In this document: positions 1 through 5,998 of the stretch, piece by piece
Layout of the letters: each line of letters opens with the position of its first letter
Numbering within the stretch: position 1 is the first letter of the stretch
Origin: an uncultured Oscillospiraceae bacterium
GTDB taxonomy: Bacteria > Bacillota > Clostridia > Oscillospirales > Oscillospiraceae
Direction of reading: 5' to 3'
Assembly: GCA_944385645.1 (NCBI GenBank)
Contig: CALWYA010000018.1
Location: 1-13,433, forward strand
DNA length: 13,433 nucleotides
Notes under the pieces: generated by a model
Seen by the model: the letters and a program-made list of their open reading frames with translations, nothing else
Databases searched by the model: none
Told to the model about the DNA's origin: nothing
Position numbers and translations under genes: made by a program

Positions 1-1
1 G

Positions 2-127
2 GTGCGCCCCTACACGCATAACGAACGCCCTACATGGCGCGTATTCCGTAGGGCCCGACGACCCGGCGGGCCGCGGCCCGCCCAGTGGTCGCGCCCTACG
101 GTGGTGCGTATTTCCGTAGGGGCGCAC
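2..127. repeat. GTAGGGGC-type inverted repeat, left flank
   Basis: A perfect 12-bp inverted repeat, GTGCGCCCCTAC at 2-13 and GTAGGGGCGCAC at 116-127, encloses further GCCCTAC/GTAGGGC arms (27-33 with 48-54, and 93-99). The stretch is GC-rich and I see no convincing gene in 1-194; the open frames across it look like compositional artefacts. Similar GTAGGGGCC arms recur at the far right of the window (13318-13359), so this is probably a dispersed intergenic palindromic repeat. Whether it is truncated by the window edge cannot be seen. Confidence 0.6.
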
Positions 128-191
128 AGCGTGCGCCCGCGGGCGGCCACATGGCGTCGCCCCGCAAGGGGGGAGGCTTTTCGGCGCGCGC

Positions 192-221
192 AAAACGGCC
201 GGCCCCGTGGGGGCCGGCCGT
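192..221 (-). terminator. Intrinsic terminator of the lyase gene
   Basis: A perfect 12-bp stem pairs ACGGCCGGCCCC (195-206) with GGGGCCGGCCGT (210-221) around a 3-nt loop. On the minus strand it is followed by a short T run (complement of 192-195). It lies about 30 bp past the lyase stop codon at 250, the right place to end the leftward transcript. Confidence 0.75.
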
Positions 222-249
222 CTGTCCGCTGTTGGGGGCGCCTGTCGGC

Positions 250-1173
250 TTACTGGTGGGCCAGGATCAGGTCCTTGGCCCGGCCGGCCCGGAGCACATA
301 GCTGTCCAGGTCGTGGTTCAGCAGGTCCCGCACCCGCTTGGACAGCTCCATGATCTTCAGGCAGTCCACGCCGGTCTCGATGCCCGACTCCTCGCACAGG
401 TTCAGCACGTCCTCGGTGGAGATGTTGCCGGCGGCGTTGGGCACGAAGGGGCAGCCGCCCAGGCCGCCGAAGGAGGTGTCGAACTGGGTCATGCCGGCCT
501 CCATGGCCGCCATGATGTTGGCGATGGCCAGACCCCGGGTGTTGTGGAAGTGCAGCCACCAGGAGACCTGGGCGTACTTCTCGGCCACGTGGGCGCACAT
601 CTCATACACCTGGTTGGGCACCGCCATGCCGGAGGTGTCGGACAGGGAGATCTCGGTGATGCCCACGTTCAGATAGGCCTCGATGATGGACTCCACGTCG
701 GCCAGGGGGATGCGGCCGTCCCAGGGGGAGCCGAAGGGCATGGAGATGGAGCCGGAGATGGCGATGCCGTGCTCGCCGGCGGCCTTGACGCACTCGGCGA
801 AGCCGGCCACGCTCTGCTCCGGGGTCATGTTCAGGTTCTTCAGGTTGTGCTGGCGGCTGGCGGAGACGTTCAGCTTGACCTTCTTGCAGCCGCAGTCCAC
901 CGCCCGCTGGACCCCCCGCAGGTTGGGGATCAGAGCCCGCAGCTCCACCCCGGGGATCTGGCCCACCGCCTTGAAGACCTCGTCGGTGTCGGCCATCTGG
1001 GGGACCGCCTTGGGGTGCATGAAGGAGCCCACCTCGATGACCTTGAAGCCGGCGTCCACCAGACCGTGGAGCAGGTCGATCTTCTCCTGGGTGGGGAGGA
1101 TGGTCTTCTCGTTCTGGAGCCCGTCCCGCAGGCCCACTTCGCACAGGGTAATGGCGGAAGGCAGGGTGTTCAT
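250..1173 (-). CDS. HMG-CoA lyase-like enzyme (DRE-TIM metallolyase)
   Basis: 307-residue protein of the hydroxymethylglutaryl-CoA lyase family, which cleaves 3-hydroxy-3-methylglutaryl-CoA to acetyl-CoA and acetoacetate using a divalent metal in a TIM barrel. The family signature is visible: RDGLQNE at the N-terminus (Arg16, Asp17), the HFHNTRG metal-ligand motif (His208, His210), and the catalytic-loop GGLGGCPF motif with Cys241 followed by NAAGN. Length fits bacterial members. The start is set by AAGGAGG (complement of 1181-1187), 7 nt before the ATG. It lies 208 bp downstream of the first aconitase X pair on the same strand, separated by a strong hairpin, and may have its own weak promoter. 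No CoA ligase or CoA transferase is nearby, so the true substrate may be a related 3-hydroxyacyl-CoA or another hydroxy acid. The family call is firm; the exact substrate is not. Confidence 0.88.
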   Translation of the reverse strand: MNTLPSAITLCEVGLRDGLQNEKTILPTQEKIDLLHGLVDAGFKVIEVGSFMHPKAVPQMADTDEVFKAVGQIPGVELRALIPNLRGVQRAVDCGCKKVKLNVSASRQHNLKNLNMTPEQSVAGFAECVKAAGEHGIAISGSISMPFGSPWDGRIPLADVESIIEAYLNVGITEISLSDTSGMAVPNQVYEMCAHVAEKYAQVSWWLHFHNTRGLAIANIMAAMEAGMTQFDTSFGGLGGCPFVPNAAGNISTEDVLNLCEESGIETGVDCLKIMELSKRVRDLLNHDLDSYVLRAGRAKDLILAHQ

Positions 1174-1242
1174 GGTAAAACCTCCTTAAATTTTCCCGGG
1201 GAAGCGGGGCCCCTCCGGGCACTTTTTATGAATTCTAAAGGT

Positions 1243-1272
1243 ATCATAGCCCAACCGCCCCCGGGAATCCAA
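1243..1272 (-). promoter_or_regulatory. Weak candidate promoter for the lyase gene
   Basis: On the minus strand TTGGAT (1272-1267) and TATGAT (1248-1243) are separated by 18 bp, ahead of the lyase gene. The -10 matches consensus at five of six positions; the -35 is poor. An ATACAA (1272-1277) overlaps the -35, resembling the motif proposed as operator elsewhere in the cluster. This suggests independent expression of the lyase, but read-through from the upstream genes is equally possible. Confidence 0.35.
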
Positions 1273-1311
1273 TACAAATTTTAAATGGTGCCATAGAGGG
1301 GGTGAATGAGA

Positions 1312-1345
1312 CCGGGGCGCGGCGGGAGTTCCCGCCGCGCCCCGG
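1312..1345 (-). terminator. Strong GC hairpin between small subunit and lyase
   Basis: A perfect 15-bp stem (1312-1326 with 1331-1345, loop AGTT) sits about 40 bp past the stop of the first aconitase X small subunit. There is no T run on the minus-strand exit side, so it may be an imperfect terminator, a pause, or a 3'-end stabiliser. GGCGCTGT (1345-1352) abuts it, the same octamer found beside hairpins at 10965 and 11175. Confidence 0.45.
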
Positions 1346-1381
1346 GCGCTGTGCTTGTATTATTTTAAGGTAGGGCGGTCC

Positions 1382-1789
1382 TCAGTCCAGGATCTCCACA
1401 TAGCCCTCGTCGGCGTTGACCTCCACCATGTCGCCGTCCTTGACGGTCTCATAGAAGGCGGGGTCCACCTTGTCCACCATGGGCAGCTCCATGATGATGG
1501 CGCCGGCCACCAGCACCGGGTCGGGGTCCTGGATGATCAGGGCGGCGGGCATGTTGTGGAAGCGGTCCAGGTGATACAGGCCGTCCTGCTGCACCACGGA
1601 GCTGCCCTTGCCGCCGGGGAACAGGAGCACCTTCTGGGCGATGGAGCGGCCCTCCAGCTCGTGGTTCTTCTCCTCCATCACGCCGTCTTCCGGGCGGACC
1701 TGATAGAACATGATGCGGTCGTGGGTGATGATGGCCTCGGCCTTCGCCTTGCCCTCGGCGATCTTGTGGCAGGAATACTTCTTAGACAT
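1382..1789 (-). CDS. Aconitase X small (swivel) subunit, copy 1
   Basis: 135-residue protein of the aconitase X swivelling-domain family (DUF126), which completes the active site of the large subunit. It carries the GKGSSVVQ-DGLY signature around Ser63-Ser64, the counterpart of the substrate-binding serine loop in the aconitase swivel domain. The preceding large-subunit gene ends in TAA one base before this ATG, so the two are almost certainly co-translated. It is clearly related along its whole length to the small subunit at 5995-6402 (shared MSK start, NHELEG/NHDALG, GKGSSVVQ, VDPAF), yet diverged enough to be an old paralogue, not a recent duplicate. In bacteria known two-subunit aconitase X enzymes dehydrate cis-3-hydroxy-L-proline; in archaea the family dehydrates phosphomevalonate. 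The substrate here is unknown. Confidence 0.9.
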   Translation of the reverse strand: MSKKYSCHKIAEGKAKAEAIITHDRIMFYQVRPEDGVMEEKNHELEGRSIAQKVLLFPGGKGSSVVQQDGLYHLDRFHNMPAALIIQDPDPVLVAGAIIMELPMVDKVDPAFYETVKDGDMVEVNADEGYVEILD

Positions 1790-1790
1790 G

Positions 1791-3005
1791 TTATTTCACC
1801 TCTCCAGTCAGAGCGGCCTCGATGCAGGTATCCAGGTCGCGGATCACAAAGTTGATGCCTCTGCGGCGGGGGTAGTAGGCGCACTTGGGAGACTCGGTGA
1901 TGCCCACCTTGCCCTTCAGGTAGTGCCAGCAGGGCTGGTCGGGGCAGGAGTCGGGGATCAGCTCGGCGCCGGCGGCAGCCAGCACGTCGTACACGCCCAT
2001 GCGGTGGGCCATCTCCGCCCAGTCGCTGGAGGTGAGGATGTACATGGGGATGGCCAGCTTCTTGCCCTGGATGTGCTCGGCGATGTACATGGCCTCCTTC
2101 AGGGTGAAGTGGGGGCAGCCGAACATGGCGAAGTCCACCTTGCCGTCGTGGGTCTCGTCGCTGAACTTCTCCTGGAAGTCCAGCAGATCCTTGTCGGTGA
2201 TGACCACCTCGTGCTTGGGCTTCTTGCCGCCCAGGGCCGCCTCCAGGGTGGGGGCCTCGGGGGTGCAGCCCACGATGTGGTACATGCCGTAGGCGCCGGA
2301 GGTGTTCAGCTGGGCGCCCAGGTTCCGCAGGGCCTCGGAGGAGATGTGCTTGGGCAGGCCGGTGAACACGGGGATGCCCTCGCCGATCTTGTCGCCCATC
2401 ATGCCCAGCAGATGGTACTCATAGTCGGACTTCATGTTGGCCTCCACGTGGACCACGATGTCGCCCTTCCGGTTCTCGTCCAGCAGCAGGCCGTACTCGG
2501 GCACGCAGCCGGTGACGGCGGCGCACAGGGCGCTGTTGGCGCTCTCCCGGTTGGACCGGGCGCCCCACACGGAGTTCACATAGGGGGTGGCGCTGGACTC
2601 GGAGAAGGCGCAGATCTCGCCGAAGTTGGGGACGTTGGTGGCGATGTAGGGGGTGCAGTTATAGGACAGCACCGCCCCCAGGCCGCGGTAGGCCGCGTCG
2701 GTGCGGCGCATGTGGTCGGCGTCCTCCTCGCTGACGGGGTGGGCGCAGGACCCGGTGAAATAGCCCAGGCAGAAGCCGGGGTTGACGGTGGGGTGAATCC
2801 GGCAGCGGGCCCCCGCATTGTACATCTTCTCGGCAAACCACAGATCGCCCGCCTGGTTGCTCAGGGCGATGTGGGCCCGGGTGATGGGGACCATGCGGGG
2901 GGCGTCGAAGGCCTCCCCCAGGGCAAACTGGATCTTCATGGCATAGGCGGCGCCCTCTCCGTACTTGCCATCCATCATGGCCTGTTGTTCGTCAGTGAGC
3001 TTCAT
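1791..3005 (-). CDS. Aconitase X large (catalytic) subunit, copy 1
   Basis: 404-residue member of the aconitase X catalytic family (DUF521), cytoplasmic hydro-lyases that use an iron or iron-sulfur centre. Family blocks are visible in order: MDGKYGEG near the N-terminus, PITRAHIALS, YNCTPY (Cys117), SSATPYVNS with the GAR-NRE-NSALCAA block, YGLLLDENRKG, FGCPH (Cys297), DSC-PCW (Cys354, Cys359) and ESPKCAYY. The conserved cysteines are candidate metal-centre ligands. The start was chosen at MKLTDEQQ because GGGAGG lies about 9 nt upstream and the second copy begins MKLT at the same place; the eight extra codons upstream lack family similarity. It is the first gene of a leftward operon with a leader of about 330 nt. 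It differs from copy 2 mainly in the C-terminal third, for example around the PPCW/QPCW region, so substrate preference may differ. Confidence 0.9.
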   Translation of the reverse strand: MKLTDEQQAMMDGKYGEGAAYAMKIQFALGEAFDAPRMVPITRAHIALSNQAGDLWFAEKMYNAGARCRIHPTVNPGFCLGYFTGSCAHPVSEEDADHMRRTDAAYRGLGAVLSYNCTPYIATNVPNFGEICAFSESSATPYVNSVWGARSNRESANSALCAAVTGCVPEYGLLLDENRKGDIVVHVEANMKSDYEYHLLGMMGDKIGEGIPVFTGLPKHISSEALRNLGAQLNTSGAYGMYHIVGCTPEAPTLEAALGGKKPKHEVVITDKDLLDFQEKFSDETHDGKVDFAMFGCPHFTLKEAMYIAEHIQGKKLAIPMYILTSSDWAEMAHRMGVYDVLAAAGAELIPDSCPDQPCWHYLKGKVGITESPKCAYYPRRRGINFVIRDLDTCIEAALTGEVK

Positions 3006-3199
3006 GTGTAGGTTCCTCCCTTTTTCCATTCAAATTTGGGGCCGAAGACGTGCGCTTCTCCGCACCTCCTCCACCTGATAAGACCGCCGCCGGGGCGGGC
3101 CGGTCAAATGGTGCCTGACGCCGGGCCGCCGCCCGGGGACGGCCCGCCCTCCGGGGGCTTGCGCCCGCGGCGGAAATCGCCCGGTCCCAACATTCTGTC

Positions 3200-3228
3200 T
3201 TGACAGGCGCGCCGCCGGAGGGTATAAT
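3200..3228 (+). promoter_or_regulatory. Perfect consensus promoter inside the leader, antisense direction
   Basis: TTGACA (3200-3205), a 17-bp spacer and TATAAT (3223-3228) match the vegetative sigma consensus exactly on the plus strand. The -35 lies in the palindrome CTGTC-TT-GACAG (3195-3206), which could itself be a protein site. It points away from aconitase X copy 1 and into the leader of that operon. No protein gene follows; the only product I can propose is the short hairpin RNA at about 3235-3290. Confidence 0.7.
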
Positions 3229-3234
3229 AGTGAG

Positions 3235-3290
3235 CAAGAAGGCAAGGACGTCTGTGAGTGGTTTCTCAAAGCATGTCCGGCCTTTTTTCT
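3235..3290 (+). ncRNA. Candidate short antisense RNA (hairpin plus U tract)
   Basis: Starting about 7 nt after a perfect -10, the sequence folds at once into one long hairpin: AAGGC (3239-3243) with GCCTT (3280-3284), GGACGT (3246-3251) with ATGTCC (3273-3278, one G-U pair), and TGAG (3255-3258) with CTCA (3265-3268). It ends in TTTTTT (3283-3288), as an intrinsic terminator should. The roughly 55-nt RNA would be fully complementary to about nucleotides 50-104 of the leftward aconitase X leader. A role in damping expression of that operon, by pairing or by colliding polymerases, is inference. I do not recognise it as a known RNA family. Confidence 0.45.
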
Positions 3291-3318
3291 TATATCCGCC
3301 CGGTTCCCTGTCCTCTGG

Positions 3319-3329
3319 TTGTATACAGG
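3319..3329. promoter_or_regulatory. Putative GntR operator in operon 1 (site A)
   Basis: TTGTATACAGG contains the palindrome TGTATACA (3320-3327). It lies about +12 to +19 relative to the predicted start of the leftward promoter, a position where a bound repressor would block transcription. FadR-type GntR proteins often bind TTGTATACAA-like or TGGTATACCA-like sites. Read on the minus strand it gives TGTATACAA, matching 8 of 9 bases of the site at 4649-4657. Confidence 0.5.
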
Positions 3330-3344
3330 TCCGGTTCTGCTGAC

Positions 3345-3373
3345 ATTATATCGCTCCCCTCCCGCCGTGTCAA
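3345..3373 (-). promoter_or_regulatory. Consensus promoter of aconitase X operon 1
   Basis: On the minus strand TTGACA (3373-3368) and TATAAT (3350-3345) are separated by exactly 17 bp, a perfect vegetative promoter. The predicted start is near 3338. The nearest downstream gene on this strand is the aconitase X large subunit at 3005, giving a long leader. Confidence 0.8.
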
Positions 3374-3531
3374 GCGGAGATTCATACTTTTTACAATTTT
3401 TCTTCCGGCCGCCTTTTTGGAATTATATAGTTTCCCTAATTTTGAAGGGACTCCCCTTTTTGGCCGGATTCAGCCCTTTTTTACGCTGAAAGAGCAGGAA
3501 AATGGAGTGCGCCCCCGCTCGTTCGGAGCTG

Positions 3532-3546
3532 GTATACAGGCTCCGG
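3532..3546. promoter_or_regulatory. Second GTATACAGG motif (site B)
   Basis: GTATACAGG (3532-3540) exactly repeats the nine bases at 3321-3329, and both copies are followed by a TCCGG (3330-3334 and 3542-3546). The site lies between the regulator's terminator and the operon 1 promoter, 211 bp from site A, close to 20 turns of B-DNA. It could be an auxiliary operator allowing looping. The remaining sequence between 3374 and 3560 is AT-richer and shows no gene. Confidence 0.3.
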
Positions 3547-3563
3547 GCCGCGCCCGAGGCAGC

Positions 3564-3594
3564 AAAACGCGCCCGGGCCACAGGCCCGGGCGCG
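3564..3594 (-). terminator. Intrinsic terminator of the GntR gene
   Basis: A perfect 12-bp GC stem pairs 3568-3579 with 3583-3594 around ACA and is followed on the minus strand by TTTT (complement of 3564-3567). It starts about 15 bp beyond the regulator's stop codon, so the regulator is probably transcribed alone and operon 1 depends on its own promoter. Confidence 0.8.
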
Positions 3595-3609
3595 CCGCTT
3601 GGCAGTTTG

Positions 3610-4293
3610 TCACAGCAGGGTGGGGGTGTTGAGAAAGCTCTCCAGGGACCAGGTCAGGTGGGCCCGCAGCTGCTGCCCCACCTCGTGGATGTTCCCCCGC
3701 TCCAGCACGTCGATGAGCGCCATGTGCTGGGCCACGGACTCCTCCGCCTGATAGCCCTCCGGCAGATAGGCCACCATCTGCAGCCGGCGGATGGTGGGCA
3801 TGATCAGATTCATCATGGGGGCCAGATAGGGGTTCTCCGACCGCTCCACGATCATCATGTGGAACTGCCAGTCCACCTCGGTGTCCTTGACCACCTGGAC
3901 CTCCACCGGCTCGTTTTTCAGCTCCAGCAGGCTCTGGAACCGGCGCCGGTACTCCTCCAGCTCCTCCCGGCTGATGTGGAGGACGGCCGTCTGGGCCGCC
4001 AGGGGCTCCAGCACCTTGCGCAGCTCATAGACGTGGATCATGTCCCCGAAGGACAGGGGGCGCACCTTGGCCCCCACCCCCCGCTTGATCTCCACCAGCC
4101 CCTCGTTCTCCAGGGCGGCCAGGGCCTCCCGGAGGGGGGTGCGGCTGATGCCCATGCGGGCGGCCAGCTGGGTCTCGCTGAGCAGCTCCCCGGAGCGGAT
4201 CACGCCGGTGCAGATCTCCTCCTTGATGGTCTGATAAGCTGTATACATCAGGGTATCCGACCGCCGGACCCGCTTCTTCTCTTCCTGTGCCAT
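3610..4293 (-). CDS. GntR-family regulator, FadR/FCD subfamily
   Basis: 227-residue DNA-binding regulator. Residues about 15-80 form the winged helix-turn-helix (ISRTPLREALAALENEGLV is the recognition region followed by the wing), and residues about 85-220 form an FCD effector domain. The usual FCD metal/ligand pocket is complete: Asp141, His145, His190 and His212. FCD proteins typically bind a carboxylate or sugar-acid inducer and repress adjacent catabolic genes. The start at MAQEE was chosen because GAGAGGAGC lies about 8 nt upstream; an upstream ATG at 4365 would precede the predicted transcription start and has no ribosome site. The gene sits between the two aconitase X operons, and TGTATACA-like sites lie near both of their promoters and over its own, so control of the whole cluster plus autoregulation is a reasonable inference. 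A TGTATACA also occurs inside its coding region (4240-4247). Confidence 0.9.
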   Translation of the reverse strand: MAQEEKKRVRRSDTLMYTAYQTIKEEICTGVIRSGELLSETQLAARMGISRTPLREALAALENEGLVEIKRGVGAKVRPLSFGDMIHVYELRKVLEPLAAQTAVLHISREELEEYRRRFQSLLELKNEPVEVQVVKDTEVDWQFHMMIVERSENPYLAPMMNLIMPTIRRLQMVAYLPEGYQAEESVAQHMALIDVLERGNIHEVGQQLRAHLTWSLESFLNTPTLL

Positions 4294-4349
4294 CCCTGGC
4301 GCTCCTCTCTTCCCGTCCCCCGCGGGCGCGGGGGCGCATCTGACATAGT

Positions 4350-4363
4350 TTGTACATTGTACC
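4350..4363. promoter_or_regulatory. TTGTAC direct repeat over the GntR promoter
   Basis: TTGTACA (4350-4356) and TTGTACC (4357-4363) are adjacent near-identical heptamers, which also create GTAC-ATT-GTAC symmetry. They cover the regulator's predicted -10 and start region, fitting an autoregulatory operator. Resemblance to the TTGTA half of site A is visible but binding is inferred. Confidence 0.35.
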
Positions 4364-4384
4364 ACGTTATTTCACCCAATACAA
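4356..4384 (-). promoter_or_regulatory. Probable promoter of the GntR gene
   Basis: On the minus strand TTGTAT (4384-4379) and TACAAT (4361-4356) are separated by 17 bp. The -10 matches five of six positions and the -35 three, so it is much weaker than the aconitase X promoters, as expected for a regulator. The leader of about 55 nt contains a GC hairpin (CCCCCGC 4317-4323 with GCGGGGG 4328-4334) shortly before the ribosome site. Confidence 0.5.
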
Positions 4385-4607
4385 CACTTTTTCCCGCTCC
4401 CTGGAAAAAATCGTCCGGAAGGGCGCCCCTTTCCCCGGTTTTTCTTGTGGAAAACACCAATTTTTCCTCCTCCGCCGCCCCCGCCCCGCCGGACCGAAAT
4501 TGAATTTTTCCCGGTGCGGAGGAAAAATCGGGTCCATTACCCATGCAAAAGTTTGATTTTTCCATCGAAGTTCTCTATTTGTCGTTTTCTGACAAATAAT
4601 TTGCTAA
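4385..4607. other. Intergenic stretch between divergent promoters
   Basis: No gene is evident. The sequence is AT-richer than its surroundings, with several AAAAATCG/GATTTTT runs and a 10-bp inverted repeat, TTTTTCCTCC (4461-4470) with GGAGGAAAAA (4518-4527), 47 bp apart. These could act as upstream activating DNA or a further protein site, but I cannot assign them. Confidence 0.4.
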
Positions 4608-4636
4608 TTGACAAAAGATTTTTGGTTTGTTATAAT
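4608..4636 (+). promoter_or_regulatory. Consensus promoter of aconitase X operon 2
   Basis: TTGACA (4608-4613), a 17-bp spacer and TATAAT (4631-4636) match the vegetative consensus perfectly and follow an A/T-rich upstream tract. The predicted start is near 4643, giving a leader of about 138 nt before the aconitase X large subunit at 4781. It likely drives the whole rightward operon. Confidence 0.85.
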
Positions 4637-4642
4637 CACCCT

Positions 4643-4780
4643 GTTAGGTGCATACAAGTTAAGACCTGTTTCGTCTCACAAGTACAAGCAACCCATGGGA
4701 CTTTCCGCCGGAAAATGGCGAAAAGTCCGGCCAAAACCGAAAAATCGGTCTATTTTATGAAACGAGGTGTAGTATGCAGC
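4643..4780 (+). promoter_or_regulatory. Structured 5' leader of aconitase X operon 2
   Basis: The leader can fold into AGAC (4662-4665) with GTCT (4673-4676), a long hairpin GGACTTT-c-CGCC (4698-4709) with GGCG-a-AAAGTCC (4717-4728), and ACCGA (4736-4740) with TCGGT (4745-4749), ending just before the ribosome site at 4764-4769. There is no T run, so any control would be translational or by RNA stability. I recognise no known riboswitch. Confidence 0.4.
4649..4657. promoter_or_regulatory. Putative GntR operator in operon 2
   Basis: TGCATACAA lies about +7 to +15 from the predicted start of a perfect promoter, the same arrangement as TGTATACAA in operon 1 (8 of 9 bases identical, same orientation relative to transcription). 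Repression by the adjacent GntR protein is inferred. Confidence 0.45.
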
Positions 4781-5998
4781 ATGAAGCTCACTGCCTATGA
4801 ACAGGACATCCTGGACGGGAAGTACGGGGAGGGCATGGCCTATGCCCTGAGCATCCAGGTGGCCATCGGCAACGCCTTTGACGCCGACTGCTTCGTCCCC
4901 ATCACCCGGGCCCACGTGGCCCTCAGCTCTCAGGACGCGGACCTGTGGTTCGCCGAGAAGATGCTGTCCAAGGGGGCCAAGTGCATCATCCCCCCCACGG
5001 TCAACCCCAGCATCAACCTGAACTATTTAAATGAGCACCTCTTCGAGATCCCCGAGGAGGGCAAGAAGATCGTCACCGGCACCAACGAGGCCTACCGCAA
5101 GCTGGGGGCCCAGCTCACCTTCAATTGCACCCCCTATTTGCAGCAGAACGTCCCCGCCTACGGCGAGGTCATCGCCTTCTCCGAGTCCAGCGCCACCCCC
5201 TATGTGAACTCGGTCATCGGGGCCCGCACCAACCGGGAGGGCTCCAACAGCGCCCTGTGCGCCGCCATCACCGGCATGGTCCCCCACTACGGTCTGCTCC
5301 TGGACGAGAACCGGAAGGCCGAGATCCAGGTGGACGTCCAGGCCAAGGTGGAGACCGACTTTGACTATCAGATCCTGGGCTGGTGCTATCCCGAGAAGTA
5401 CAAGGGCCTGGAGGTCCCCATCTTCCGGGGCATCAAGAAGCGCCCCACCCCCGAGGGCTTCATGAACTTCGGCGCCCAGCTGAACACCTCCGGCTGCGTG
5501 TCCATGTACCACATCGAGGGCATCACCCCCGAGGCCCCCACCTTCGAGGCCGCCGTGGGCCACAAGAAGATCAAAGAGGTCATCACCATCACCGACGCCG
5601 ACCTGGCCGACACCAGACAGCGGCTGTGCCGGGACCCCAAGAAGATCGACTTCGCCATGTTCGGCTGCCCCCACATCTCCATCCGGCAGGTGGCCGACAT
5701 CGCCCGGGTGTGCGAGGGCCGGAAGTTCAAGGTGCCCGTGTGGGTGCTGGTCAGCTCGCTGACCAAGGAGCTGGCGGTGCGGATGGGCTACAACGCCATC
5801 ATCCAGCGGGCCGGCGGACACATCGTCTCCGACACCTGCATCGACGTGCCCCCCTGCTGGCAGCCCTACTACCACGGGGTCGGCGTCACCGACTCCCCCA
5901 AGTGCGCCTACTACAATGAGATCCGAGACATCGAGTTCATCATCCGCCCCATGGAAGAGGCGGTGGAAGCGGCCATCATCGGGGAGGTAGTGAAATGA
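4781..5998 (+). CDS. Aconitase X large (catalytic) subunit, copy 2
   Basis: 405-residue aconitase X catalytic protein (DUF521), paralogue of the product of 1791-3005. It shows the same ordered blocks: LDGKYGEG, PITRAHVALSSQ, FNCTPY (Cys116), SSATPYVNS, GARTNREGSNSALCAA, YGLLLDENRKAE, the NTSG region, FGCPH (Cys296), DTC-PPCW (Cys353, Cys359) and DSPKCAYY. The start at MKLTAYEQ is supported by GAGGTG at 4764-4769 and by alignment with copy 1; the open frame runs upstream to 4445 but that part lies across the promoter and leader. It overlaps the small subunit by ATGA, so translation is coupled. It heads an operon continuing into a TRAP transporter and a LarA homologue, which points to dehydration of an imported hydroxy acid. 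Known family reactions are dehydration of cis-3-hydroxy-L-proline and of phosphomevalonate; neither is specifically indicated here. Confidence 0.92.
   Translation: MKLTAYEQDILDGKYGEGMAYALSIQVAIGNAFDADCFVPITRAHVALSSQDADLWFAEKMLSKGAKCIIPPTVNPSINLNYLNEHLFEIPEEGKKIVTGTNEAYRKLGAQLTFNCTPYLQQNVPAYGEVIAFSESSATPYVNSVIGARTNREGSNSALCAAITGMVPHYGLLLDENRKAEIQVDVQAKVETDFDYQILGWCYPEKYKGLEVPIFRGIKKRPTPEGFMNFGAQLNTSGCVSMYHIEGITPEAPTFEAAVGHKKIKEVITITDADLADTRQRLCRDPKKIDFAMFGCPHISIRQVADIARVCEGRKFKVPVWVLVSSLTKELAVRMGYNAIIQRAGGHIVSDTCIDVPPCWQPYYHGVGVTDSPKCAYYNEIRDIEFIIRPMEEAVEAAIIGEVVK

Larger units (their letters stand above)
3006..3338 (-). promoter_or_regulatory. Long GC-rich 5' leader of aconitase X operon 1
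   Basis: From the predicted start near 3338 to the ATG at 3005 the mRNA leader would be about 330 nt, with no convincing reading frame. It is GC-rich and full of potential stems, for example GTGCG (3050-3054) with CGCAC (3061-3065) and a GACCG/CGGTC pairing at 3082-3105. It contains, on the opposite strand, a consensus promoter and a terminator-like hairpin (3200-3288). I recognise no known riboswitch. Confidence 0.5.

Noticed and set aside
85..1284. Long plus-strand open frame (about 400 codons) opposite the lyase gene.
   Set aside because: It is the antisense shadow of a clearly recognisable enzyme in GC-rich DNA; its Gly/His/Val/Leu-rich translation matches no family. The same applies to the long frames opposite the aconitase X, transporter, LarA and transketolase genes.
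3258..3632. Plus-strand 124-codon frame downstream of the antisense promoter.
   Set aside because: It starts inside the terminator hairpin, has no ribosome site, no recognisable motifs, and overlaps the leftward promoter and the end of the regulator gene.
4695..4760. 21-codon reading frame in the aconitase X copy 2 leader, possible leader peptide.
   Set aside because: It has no ribosome binding site, its composition is lysine/arginine-rich by chance of A-rich DNA, and it overlaps the predicted stems.
4445..4780. N-terminal extension of aconitase X copy 2.
   Set aside because: The frame is open, but it runs through the consensus promoter and leader, and the family start aligns with the ATG at 4781 and its ribosome site.
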